Below the pieces are notes generated by a model that was not told where the DNA came from, searched no databases, and saw nothing but the letters and a program-made list of their open reading frames with translations. From the NCBI RefSeq assembly GCF_003967355.1, contig NZ_BIFH01000026.1:62001-126000 (forward strand): a DNA stretch of 64,000 nt, read 5' to 3'. The translations under genes and the position numbers were made by a program. The stretch is from Embleya hyalina (GTDB lineage: Bacteria; Actinomycetota; Actinomycetes; Streptomycetales; Streptomycetaceae). Shown piece by piece: positions 34,753 through 41,565 of this stretch. Numbering within the stretch: the stretch's first letter is position 1; the number at the start of each line of letters is the position of its first letter.

Positions 34753-35259
34753 TCATCCGCTTCCGGGCAAGGCGCCGGCAGCGAGCGTGTGTACGGCGAC
34801 CCCGATGGCCGCGCACAGGTGCGCGGCATCCGTGAGTCGCACCGCGCCGTCGACCATCCGAGGGTGCTCGACCCACCAGGCCATCGGCTGCCAGGGAGCC
34901 GGCGGCGGGTCGGGGGTAGGCAGCCACAGGTAGGTTCCCGCGGACAGATACCGCGCCTGGGCAACGGCCGAGAGGCCGGAATCGGCGTTGAGTTCCTTCC
35001 ATCGATCGCCGCCGTGGGGCGCGGTCAGGAACGAGAGCCTGCCCAAATCGGTACCGACGACAGGGCCGAGGTCGTTCGCGACCTTGAGGAGTGAGCACGC
35101 CTCCTTGCCGAGGTCGGCGGCGACGACCACCACGTCGAACAGGGGGCCGACGGAGACGACCCGAACCGCAGGGCCATGCCACCGACTTGCGATCCCGCCG
35201 ACGCCGGGCGAGGTGCCGACCCGGGCGAACCACTCGGTGACCGGTTCGTCTTCCACCAT
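34753..35259 (-). CDS. bifunctional primase/polymerase-like domain protein
   Basis: A 168-residue protein resembling the short prim-pol N-terminal domain proteins that sit beside XRE regulators in Streptomyces-type genomes. Recognisable parts are VVSVGPLFDVVVVAADLGKEACSLLKVANDLGPVVGTDLGRLSFLTAPHGGDRW and YLSAGTYLWLPTPDPPPAPWQPMAWWVEHP. The usual catalytic Asp/Glu residues of active prim-pol enzymes are not clearly placed, so it may be non-catalytic. ATG 35259 has GAAGGGA five bases upstream. It lies 95 bp behind the XRE regulator on the same strand. Confidence 0.6.
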   Translation of the reverse strand: MVEDEPVTEWFARVGTSPGVGGIASRWHGPAVRVVSVGPLFDVVVVAADLGKEACSLLKVANDLGPVVGTDLGRLSFLTAPHGGDRWKELNADSGLSAVAQARYLSAGTYLWLPTPDPPPAPWQPMAWWVEHPRMVDGAVRLTDAAHLCAAIGVAVHTLAAGALPGSG

Positions 35260-35354
35260 CGGCTCCCTTCGATCGACTGCCGACGACGGCACGATAGGAG
35301 CGATCGACGGGGACCACCCGAGCTGTGGGCTCGGGTAGTCCCGCAGTTCGGCGA

Positions 35355-36569
35355 TCAGTTGGCGAGCGTGCCCATGCGTGCCGCGAGTGCGGCGACCTCG
35401 CGCGAATAGGAGGGCCTTGCTCGTTGCCGCAGTCCGCGCACCAGCTCGCGGACCAGGAGGCTGTTGTGGACGTCCTCGGGTGCCACCCGTTCGGCTTCCT
35501 TCAGGTGCAGGAGCACCGCCGGATCCTCGCGTCGCTGCTCGTAGCAGCGGGTCAGTTCGAGCAGGTGCGTGGCCCGCCGTTCGACGGAGGGCATCACGTA
35601 GGGATCCACGCCGTTGGCGATCCGCAACGCGTCTCCCGTGTCGCCCGCCTCCATCGCGATGGAGACCCGGTGCAGCAGGACGTTCGTCGGTCCGAACACG
35701 GTCCACTGCACGTTGCCCTCGCCCGCGACCCGGGCCGCGGGATCGGCGTGCTCACGCAGGACCTTCCGGGCATCCGACCAGCGGCGTCGTCGAGCGAGCG
35801 CCACCGCGACGACCAGGTGCAGGGACCCGTACAACGCGGCCCGGTCGGGCTCCGACCGCCATTCGCCCAGCTCGGATGCGGCCCGCCGAGCCACGAGTTC
35901 GGCCCCCTCGGGTTCCCCGTCCGAGAGCAGCACGTGCCCGAGGTTCCAGTCGGATGCCGCGATCCGCAGCGGGTCGTCGGCCTCCTGTGCCGAGCGGCGG
36001 GCGCGATCCGCGGCGAGCAGCGAGAGGTCCATGCGGCCGGTGCGCTTGCAGTAGGTGCGCAGCAGGGCGTAGAGATCGGCGGCGATCCGGTGTGCATCGC
36101 GGCACTGCTTCGTCTCTCCCGGGGGTCTCCAGGACCGCAGGGCGTGATCGATGTCCGTGATCAGCGGCGGCAAAAGCACTCCGGCGTCGGAGAATCGGGT
36201 CGGCGACGACTGGTACGTGCGCCACGCGGCCTCGACGCGGTCTCTCAACACCGGCAGGTCGGGCCGCAGAGCGTCCGGCGGCGGACCGAGGCCCATCAAC
36301 GCCCGCTCCACCGCGTCGAGGCCGGCCCGGACCCGGTCTTCCTGCGCGCGCTGCGGTTCTCCCAGCAGGGCGGAGGTAGGCACCCCCAGCTCCCGCGCCA
36401 GGGCGTGGAGTACGGCGATCGTCGGCGTCTTGAGGCCGCGTTCGATCTGTGACAGATAGTCCTCGGCGATACCGACGAGGCCCGCGACGGCGGCCTGGGT
36501 CCTGCCGTGTCGTGATCGGTGGAAGCGCACGCGCTCCCCGATGGGAATGTCCGCCGCGTTCCGGCTCAT
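35355..36569 (-). CDS. XRE-family regulator with TPR-like sensor domain
   Basis: A 404-residue regulator. Residues 10-66 form the helix-turn-helix (GERVRFHRSRHGRTQAAVAGLVGIAEDYLSQIERGLKTPTIAVLHALARELGV). The rest is helical repeats (AADLYALLRTYCKRTGRMDLSLLAADRARRSAQ; EGAELVARRAASELGEW; DARKVLREHADPAARV), a TPR-type peptide or ligand sensor as in Streptomyces XRE/TPR regulators. It is divergent from the HAD phosphatase (97-bp gap) and followed by the primase-like gene; the three probably form one functional unit. Confidence 0.88.
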   Translation of the reverse strand: MSRNAADIPIGERVRFHRSRHGRTQAAVAGLVGIAEDYLSQIERGLKTPTIAVLHALARELGVPTSALLGEPQRAQEDRVRAGLDAVERALMGLGPPPDALRPDLPVLRDRVEAAWRTYQSSPTRFSDAGVLLPPLITDIDHALRSWRPPGETKQCRDAHRIAADLYALLRTYCKRTGRMDLSLLAADRARRSAQEADDPLRIAASDWNLGHVLLSDGEPEGAELVARRAASELGEWRSEPDRAALYGSLHLVVAVALARRRRWSDARKVLREHADPAARVAGEGNVQWTVFGPTNVLLHRVSIAMEAGDTGDALRIANGVDPYVMPSVERRATHLLELTRCYEQRREDPAVLLHLKEAERVAPEDVHNSLLVRELVRGLRQRARPSYSREVAALAARMGTLAN

Positions 36570-36666
36570 CCGGTCCTCGTCTCGCGCATTCGGCACTGGC
36601 CCCACGGTAGGCGGGCAGACCATGAAACGCTGGCCGGACCGCCCGATACACACCCGGAGAGTGACC

Positions 36667-37356
36667 ATGGCGCGCCATCGCCTCGTCCTGTGGGACATCG
36701 ACCACACCCTCATCGCCACCGGAGGCGTCGGCCGCGAGGTGTTCGCCGACGCGTTCCGCAGGGTGACGGGCGTGACCATGCGCGAGCAGGCGAGCGTACA
36801 CGGACGCACCGAACAGGTGATCTTCGGCGACACCGCCCGCGTCCACGGCCTCGATCCGGGCGAGTTCGCCTTCCCGGACTTCGCCGATGCCCTGGCCGAC
36901 GGCTATCGCACCCGAGCCGCCGAGATGCGCGAACGCGGCCACGCCCTCCCCGGTGCGGCGTCCCTCCTTGCCGCCCTGGCCGAGAAGCCCGGCGTCGTGC
37001 AGACCGTGGTGAGCGGCAATCCGCGCTCCGTCAGCCGCATCAAGCTGGAGGTGTTCGGACTGGACGGGCTTGTCGACTTCAGCCTCGGGGCTTACGGTGA
37101 CGACCACATCGACCGACCCGAGCTGGTACGTGCCGCCCGCGAACTTGCCGATGCGCGCTACGGCACCTCGTTCACCGCGGCCGACACCGTGATCATCGGG
37201 GACACGCCGGCGGATGTGGACGCCGGCCGTCAGGGCGGCGCCAGGGTCATCGCGGTTGCCACCGGAGCGAGTGACAAGGACGCGCTCGCACACGCGGACC
37301 ACGTCCTCGACGATCTCTCCGACACGGCACGGATCGTCGAACTCGTGTGCAGGTAA
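36667..37356 (+). CDS. HAD-superfamily hydrolase
   Basis: A 229-residue haloacid-dehalogenase-type phosphatase. Motif I is LWDIDHTL with Asp10 and Asp12, motif II VVSGNP with the Ser, motif III is the lysine in NPRSVSRIKLE, and motif IV is IIGDTPADVDAGRQGG. The cap is of the beta-phosphoglucomutase/Gph type. ATG 36667 has GGAGA six bases upstream; a GTG two codons earlier is possible. It is divergent from the XRE/TPR regulator. The 57-bp repeat copy C begins three bases after its stop codon. Confidence 0.9.
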   Translation: MARHRLVLWDIDHTLIATGGVGREVFADAFRRVTGVTMREQASVHGRTEQVIFGDTARVHGLDPGEFAFPDFADALADGYRTRAAEMRERGHALPGAASLLAALAEKPGVVQTVVSGNPRSVSRIKLEVFGLDGLVDFSLGAYGDDHIDRPELVRAARELADARYGTSFTAADTVIIGDTPADVDAGRQGGARVIAVATGASDKDALAHADHVLDDLSDTARIVELVCR

Positions 37357-37359
37357 AGC

Positions 37360-37416
37360 CCGGCGCGTGCCGCTCCCGAGCGCGCCGGCTACCGATCACG
37401 ATCGAGGCGGTGTTAC
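37360..37416 (+). repeat. 57-bp hairpin repeat, copy C
   Basis: It begins CCGGCGCGTG three bases after the TAA of the HAD gene and in the same orientation. CCGGCGCG pairs with CGCGCCGG, and within them CGCTC pairs with GAGCG, giving a better stem than copies A and B. The invariant CGGCTACCGATCACG follows the stem and the element ends GGCGGTGTTAC. Confidence 0.7.
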
Positions 37417-37456
37417 CCCGGCCGAAGCCGGCACTCCGTGATCGCGGCCTCGAGGT

Positions 37457-37659
37457 CTACCAGTTCGGCACGCGTGGCGACCGGTTGACGATCCGCAGGC
37501 TGTCGGCGGGCGCGTGCCAGCTCCGCATTTCGGCGTTGTGAGGCCGGACGTACACCAAGTTGTCCGAGCCGAAGTTGACCACCATCCCGGGCGGGAACGG
37601 GCTGCCCGGCTGGGCGTGCTCGACGTGATCCCCATCTGGGGCGGTCCCTCGTAGGCCAT
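37457..37659 (-). pseudogene. frameshifted small gene behind leader copy 2
   Basis: ATG 37659 has an AGGGAGA ribosome site and starts MAYEGPPQMG. The coding quality then moves to another frame, which continues DHVEHAQPGSPFPPGMVVNFGSDNLVYVRPHNAEMRSWHAPADSLRIVNRSPRVPNW and stops at 37457. One missing G in the run GATGGGGATC would restore a single 67-residue protein. It is either a recent pseudogene or a sequencing error in a G run. No family is recognised. Confidence 0.55.
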
Positions 37660-37694
37660 CGCGATGTCTCCCTGGTGAGTGGTGGATGCGGGGC

Positions 37695-37855
37695 CACAGC
37701 GTCACGGATCACGTGCGGCCCCGCGGGTGCCCGCCCGGCCACCGACAGGACGGCGAGGACCGGGCGGGAGTCGGGGGCCGGCCGCCGCTAGAGACAACGA
37801 CCGGGCGGGGGTCTCGGCAGTGGTGTCCAAGCACCGCCGGGCCGGGGCCTGCTAG
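37695..37855 (-). repeat. duplicated G/C-rich hairpin leader, copy 2
   Basis: Minus-strand order: CCCCGGCCCGGCGGTG, CCCCCGCCCGGTCGTTG, a second TCCCGCCCGGTC paired with GGCCGGGCGGGC, GCGGGGCCGCACG and CCACCACTCACCA, then the start of the small gene at 37659. It matches copy 1 (34505-34636) element by element but has an extra CCGCCCGGTC unit. Confidence 0.55.
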
Positions 37856-37890
37856 GTCGGCCAATAGTCCGGCCGCACAGGGCGCACCGC

Positions 37891-37947
37891 CCGGCGCGTG
37901 CTCCACCCGAGTGCGCCGGCTACCGATCACGCCGCGGGCGGTGCCAC
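37891..37947 (+). repeat. 57-bp hairpin repeat, copy B
   Basis: It starts CCGGCGCGTGCTCCACCCGA and continues GTGCGCCGGCTACCGATCACG. CCGGCGC pairs perfectly with GCGCCGG and CTC with GAG inside. It ends GGGCGGTGCCAC 28 bp before the antitoxin-like start codon. No gene stop codon precedes it directly, unlike copies A and C. Confidence 0.7.
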
Positions 37948-37975
37948 CCTGGAGGCCGACACCCGAGGAGACACC

Positions 37976-38248
37976 ATGGCCAGAACCACCGTCGTCCGCG
38001 GCGAGCGCATCGAACTCCCGAACACCCTTGCCGAGATTCGGGCCGCCCTCCCCGAGGACCGCCGTGACGAATTCGACAAGGCCATGTACGAAACCCCCCT
38101 CGACCAACTCGAACGCCGCGCCCTCATCGACTGGGCGCTCCCGCCCGAAGCCCACGAGGACGACGACGAGGCCTCCCGTCGCATCAAGGCCGGCGACTTC
38201 GGCTTCGCCCAGTGGACCGACAGCGACGGACACGTGGTACCCCGATGA
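37976..38248 (+). CDS. antitoxin-like protein, second toxin-antitoxin-like locus
   Basis: A 90-residue acidic protein with IELPNTLAEIRAALPEDRRDEFDKAMYETPLDQLERRALIDWALPPEAHEDDDEASRRIKAGDFG. Its EIRAALPEDRRDEF core matches the protein at 2400-2720 and the decayed copy at 33698. GAGGAGA precedes ATG 37976. The stop overlaps the next ATG (ATGA). The central helical LDQLERRALIDWAL may bind the toxin partner. Confidence 0.65.
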   Translation: MARTTVVRGERIELPNTLAEIRAALPEDRRDEFDKAMYETPLDQLERRALIDWALPPEAHEDDDEASRRIKAGDFGFAQWTDSDGHVVPR

Positions 38249-38493
38249 GCCGCTACTACGTCCAGTACTCCGACGAGGCCGAGGATGGCCTCAAACCACT
38301 CTCGGCCGGGCGGATCCGCGCCTTCAAGTCGACGGTCGAGTCGACCATCGGCAACGACCCCTACGGGCACGGCTCCACCCAGGTCGGCTCCGATCGCGAC
38401 CGCCGCGACGCCACGATCACCGGAGTGGTGATCCGCTACGACGTCAGCGGCTCGGTCCTGGTCGTCTCCGTCACCCGCGCCATCGCCTGGTAG
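38245..38493 (+). CDS. RelE/ParE-fold toxin-like protein, second locus
   Basis: An 82-residue protein with the RelE-type layout: YYVQYSDEAEDGLKPLSAGRIRAFKSTVESTIGNDPYGHGSTQV, then RDATITGVVIRYDVSGSVLVVSVTRAIAW. The ending IRYDVSGSVLVVSVTR follows the (I/V)RYxVxxxxxVVxVxxV pattern of the family's last strands. It starts in the stop codon of the antitoxin-like gene and has exactly the length of the protein at 2717. A terminator-like hairpin is at 38652-38684. Confidence 0.65.
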   Translation: MSRYYVQYSDEAEDGLKPLSAGRIRAFKSTVESTIGNDPYGHGSTQVGSDRDRRDATITGVVIRYDVSGSVLVVSVTRAIAW

Positions 38494-38651
38494 CGCATCA
38501 CCCGGACGCCGGCCGCGCCCACCACCGCGGTATCGGACCCGGCGGGTACTGCCGCACAGATGCACGACAGCACCCCACGCTGGCTGGGGCGCCGAGTGGC
38601 AGCGGCTCCTTCTACTACCAGGGCAGCATCGGCTGACTCCGGACGCACGAA

Positions 38652-38684
38652 AGCCCCCGCCGCCCGAAGGCAACAGCGAGGGCT
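38652..38684. terminator. terminator-like hairpin between convergent genes
   Basis: AGCCCCCGC (38652-38660) pairs with GCGAGGGCT (38676-38684) with one mismatch around a 15-nt loop. It lies between the end of the toxin-like gene and the end of the minus-strand gene at 38699. Confidence 0.5.
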
Positions 38685-38698
38685 TCAACGATCGCTGC

Positions 38699-39097
38699 TC
38701 AGGAATCGCACAACCGTCGAATGCGGGCGAGCTTTTGCTCGGCAGTCATGCCCACCTCGTCCACGACCAGCCGATCGTAGACATCCCGGATCGCGCTGTC
38801 CTCGTACTGCGTCGGGTCGGCGGCGATCTCCATGGCCTGGGCGAATCCGGAACCCTCGGCGATGTCGTAGAGCCAGATGGTCTGCTCCTGGCGCGGCTCG
38901 TCGTTGATCCGCGGATCAAGGATCCACAGCGGGATGGACCCAATTTGCTCTGCCTGTAGGGCCTCCGCCAGTGCTACGAGTACCCACTTCCCCAGCTTCC
39001 CGTAGCCGAGCTCTTCGCGCATTTCCCTTAGCGACACCTTCAAGAGCCCGTCTGCGGCTCGGCATCGGTTGGCCAGGTCAGCCAGGTTCTCAGACAT
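38699..39097 (-). CDS. hypothetical protein of the accessory island
   Basis: A 132-residue soluble protein: NLADLANRCRAADGLLKVSLREMREELGYGKLGKWVLVALAEALQAEQIGSIPLWILDPRINDEPRQEQTIWLYD..., ending VGMTAEQKLARIRRLCDS. The middle helix pair LGKWVLVALAEALQAEQIGSIPLWIL resembles winged-helix regulators of the kind associated with TA or phage loci, but I cannot name a family. Its codon usage is less G/C-biased than that of neighbours (many ACG, AAG, GAG and T-ending codons), consistent with transfer. A palindrome ACAGGT-C-ACCTGT lies 47 bp upstream. Confidence 0.65.
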   Translation of the reverse strand: MSENLADLANRCRAADGLLKVSLREMREELGYGKLGKWVLVALAEALQAEQIGSIPLWILDPRINDEPRQEQTIWLYDIAEGSGFAQAMEIAADPTQYEDSAIRDVYDRLVVDEVGMTAEQKLARIRRLCDS

Positions 39098-39240
39098 GCG
39101 GATCCCCATCCCGTTCCCAGCGGCTGTATGGGAATATCTTGCCACAGGTCACCTGTCGTATGGCACATTGGCTCTCCTGTAATATCTGAGAAATAATATC
39201 TGGAGTTACGCGGGAAATAATCACACTCCGGTTCGGTTGT
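39098..39240. other. A/T-rich patch with iterated AATATCT and a palindrome
   Basis: G+C falls well below the genome level. AATATCT occurs at about 39134, 39181 and 39197, two of them as TAATATCTG 15 bp apart, and ACAGGTCACCTGT (39144-39156) is a 6-bp inverted repeat with one central base. It contains the promoter of the minus-strand gene at 39097 and sits between that gene and the integrase relic. Confidence 0.45.
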
Positions 39241-39301
39241 ACTCCTCCACCAGGGCAGGCGGCGACGGCGGCTGGAAGTCGCGCCGCGGCAAGGTCAAGC
39301 C

Positions 39302-39962
39302 GAAGAGAAGGCCAAGACGATCTTCGCGACGCCGAACCAGGTCACTGAACTCGCACAGCGCAGCCATGCGTTGCGAGGCGAGATGGGCGAGATGATCATC
39401 CTCACGCTCGCGTACACCGGCATGCGCCTCGGCGAGTTGTACGGGCTCCTGCGAACGGACTGCAACCTCCTGGGCAAGGAGTACGAACGGTCCCTCACCG
39501 TGGCGCGTCAATTTCAGTTTCAAGGGGAGCGCGGACCCTGCCGATTCCCAAGTACGACTCGGGTGGACGCATCGAGTTGCCGCCGTTCCTGGCCGACCGC
39601 TTGTCCGCGCTGCTGGCCACGCACAGTTCCAGGTTCGTCTTCACCGCACCCGAAGGCGGGCAGCTCCTGACCGGCAGTAGCTTCTACGACAGCTTCTGGC
39701 ATCCCGCCACGCGAGGGCGTCCGCGGCGGCTGGCGTCGCGCGGGCATCGCGCGCTGCCCGCCCTGCCCTGCGTCACGGGCTTGGAGGGCATGGTCCCCAC
39801 GGTCTACAACACGGCCAGGCGGTCTGGCTGGGCGAGGCGGAGCATCCGGATGTCGCGATCGAGGAGCGTCCGGGGCACGAGACGAGGACGGTCAAAGAGA
39901 CCTACCGGCACGCGACCCCATCGATCGAGCGCGCGATCGCCGAAGCTCTCCAGTTGGTATGA
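39302..39962 (+). pseudogene. decayed tyrosine recombinase (integrase)
   Basis: The catalytic domain of a Streptomyces-type phage/ICE integrase can be read through several frames: LAYTGMRLGELYGL (box I Arg), then PKYDSGGRIELPPFLADRLSALL..., then VP-HGLQHGQAVWLGEAEHPDVAIEERPGHETRTVKETYRHATP, where the tyrosine of ETYRHA is the nucleophile position. Box II should be H-x2-R; codon CAA at 39807-39809 makes it HGLQ, so the Arg is lost. At least two frameshifts (near 39535 and 39795) and a short or damaged centre add to this. The N-terminal domain is gone. Confidence 0.75.
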
Positions 39963-40053
39963 GGCGGCAACCCCGGCACGTGAGGCGTCACGCAGTGTGA
40001 GCTGACAGGTCGTACCCCAATCGTGCCCCAATCGGTGGCGCCGGAGCGTGTGA

Positions 40054-40090
40054 AGGCGCCGCCCGCTGCTCCCGGGAGCGGGCGGCGCCT
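40054..40090. terminator. perfect 14-bp hairpin terminator
   Basis: AGGCGCCGCCCGCT (40054-40067) and AGCGGGCGGCGCCT (40077-40090) pair perfectly around a 9-nt loop. It lies 59 bp past the end of the P450 gene on the minus strand and also faces the integrase relic, so it can act in both directions. Confidence 0.8.
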
Positions 40091-40148
40091 GTCGTGTTCG
40101 GCCAGGTCGGAGGGTGTTTCCCGAGGGCCTGGGCCGAGACCTCGTGGG

Positions 40149-41387
40149 CTACTTGCCCGTGTAGTCGACCTGGAGTTCCTTGATGCCGTTGATCCACGCG
40201 TGGCGAAGGCGCCTCGGGTCGGCGGCCTTCGTGATGTCGGGCATCGCGTCGGCGATGGCGTTGAACATCAGGTTGATCTCCATGCGCGCGAGCGAGGCGC
40301 CGAGGCAGAAGTGCGGGCCGCCGCCGCCGAAGCCCAGGTGCGGGTTGGGGCTGCGGGTGATGTCGAACTTCGTCGGGTTCTCGAACACGTCCGCGTCGAA
40401 GTTGGCCGAGCTGTAGAAGATGCCGACCCGCTGGCCCGCCTTGATCTCCTGGCCGCCGAGCACGGTGTCCTGGGTGGCGGTGCGCTGGAAGGACATCACC
40501 GGCGAGGAGTAGCGCACGATCTCGTCCGCCGTGGTCTCCGGCCGCTCCGCCTTGTACAGCTCCCACTGGTCGGGGTTGTCGAAGAACGCCAGCATCCCGT
40601 GCGTGATCGCGTTGCGCGTGGTCTCGTTGCCGGCCACGGCCAACAGCAGGACGAAGAAGCCGAATTCGTCGGAGGACAGGCTGCCGTCGGATTCGGCGGT
40701 GATCAGCCGGGTGACGATGTCCTGCGCCGGGCACGCCTTGCGCTCCTCGGCCATGCCCATCGAGTACAGCATCAGTTCGGCGGCGGCCTGCGCGCCCGCC
40801 TCCTGCGTCTCCGCGTACTCGGGGTCGTCGTAGCCGAGCATCTTGTTCGACCACTCGAAGATCTTCCGGCGGTCCTCCTGCGGTACGCCGATCAGCTCCG
40901 CGATCGCCTGCAGGGGCAGTTCGCAGGCGACCTCGGTGACGAAGTCGCCCGAGCCCTTGGCCTTGGCGTCGGCCACGATCTGCGCGGCGCGTTCGGTCAG
41001 CGCCGCCTGGAGGGCGTTGATCGCGCGGGGCGTGAAGCCACGCTGGACGATGCTGCGCAGCCGGGTGTGCTCCGGCGGGTCGATGTTGATCATGATGAGC
41101 TTCTGCGCATCGATGTTGGACATGTCCATGCCCTCGGCGAAGCGGATGATCGCCGTGTTCTTGTTCGTCGAGTAGATCTCCGGCTTGGTGGAGACCTCCT
41201 TGACGTCCGCGTGCCGGGTGACCAGCCAATAGCCGTCGTCGCCGAAGTTGGACACCTCGGGCGTCTGCGGGACCCACACCACCGGGGACGTCTTGCGCAG
41301 CAGCGCGAACTCGTCGAGCGGGATGCGCGTGGTGTACAGGTCGGGGTCGGTGGGGTCGAAGCCGTGGTCGAGGACCGGACACGTCAT
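40149..41387 (-). CDS. cytochrome P450, CYP125-like
   Basis: A 412-residue soluble P450. The heme loop is FGGGGPHFCLGASLAR with Cys361 as iron ligand, the I-helix has AVAGNETTRN for oxygen activation, and the K-helix is ETTADEIVRYSSPV. The FGGGGxHxCLGxxLAR heme loop and MINIDPPEHTRLRSIV resemble CYP125/CYP142 steroid side-chain hydroxylases of mycobacteria and rhodococci. No ferredoxin or sterol gene is nearby. GGGAG precedes ATG 41387. A TetR gene lies 179 bp upstream on the same strand and likely controls it. Confidence 0.92.
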   Translation of the reverse strand: MTCPVLDHGFDPTDPDLYTTRIPLDEFALLRKTSPVVWVPQTPEVSNFGDDGYWLVTRHADVKEVSTKPEIYSTNKNTAIIRFAEGMDMSNIDAQKLIMINIDPPEHTRLRSIVQRGFTPRAINALQAALTERAAQIVADAKAKGSGDFVTEVACELPLQAIAELIGVPQEDRRKIFEWSNKMLGYDDPEYAETQEAGAQAAAELMLYSMGMAEERKACPAQDIVTRLITAESDGSLSSDEFGFFVLLLAVAGNETTRNAITHGMLAFFDNPDQWELYKAERPETTADEIVRYSSPVMSFQRTATQDTVLGGQEIKAGQRVGIFYSSANFDADVFENPTKFDITRSPNPHLGFGGGGPHFCLGASLARMEINLMFNAIADAMPDITKAADPRRLRHAWINGIKELQVDYTGK

Positions 41388-41459
41388 GGTGGAACTCCCG
41401 TTGCCGGAGGGTGTGCGAGGTCGCCGCGGGATCCGGCCGGGGACGGGTGCCGAACGTCG

Positions 41460-41503
41460 CGGTGGTGCGGTGGTGCGGGGTGTGGTGGTGCGGTGGTGCG
41501 GTG
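41460..41503. repeat. low-complexity GGTGCGGT run
   Basis: Four to five imperfect copies of GGTGCGGT between the TetR and P450 genes. Simple slippage sequence; no coding or operator role is evident. Confidence 0.5.
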
Positions 41504-41565
41504 GGCTGCCGTGCTGGTGTCGGGCCCGCGGAGGGTTTGCGGGGCGGGGCGGTGCGCGTGCTCGG

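Noticed and set aside
37360-37947. Integron-type attC sites
   Set aside because: The 57-bp elements follow stop codons like attC sites, but the core GTTRRRY and RYYYAAC sequences and an integron integrase are missing; the only integrase is of phage type and dead.
39962-40150. tRNA attachment site near the integrase relic
   Set aside because: I looked for a cloverleaf or CCA-less 3' end and found only the terminator hairpin at 40054-40090.
26817-41387. A secondary-metabolite cluster from FabF, P450, ATP-grasp and LLM genes
   Set aside because: These genes are up to 13 kb apart on both strands with unrelated genes between them, and there is no synthase, carrier protein or tailoring operon.
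41460-41503. GGTGCGGT run as iterated operator
   Set aside because: Irregular spacing and simple composition; slippage is enough to explain it.
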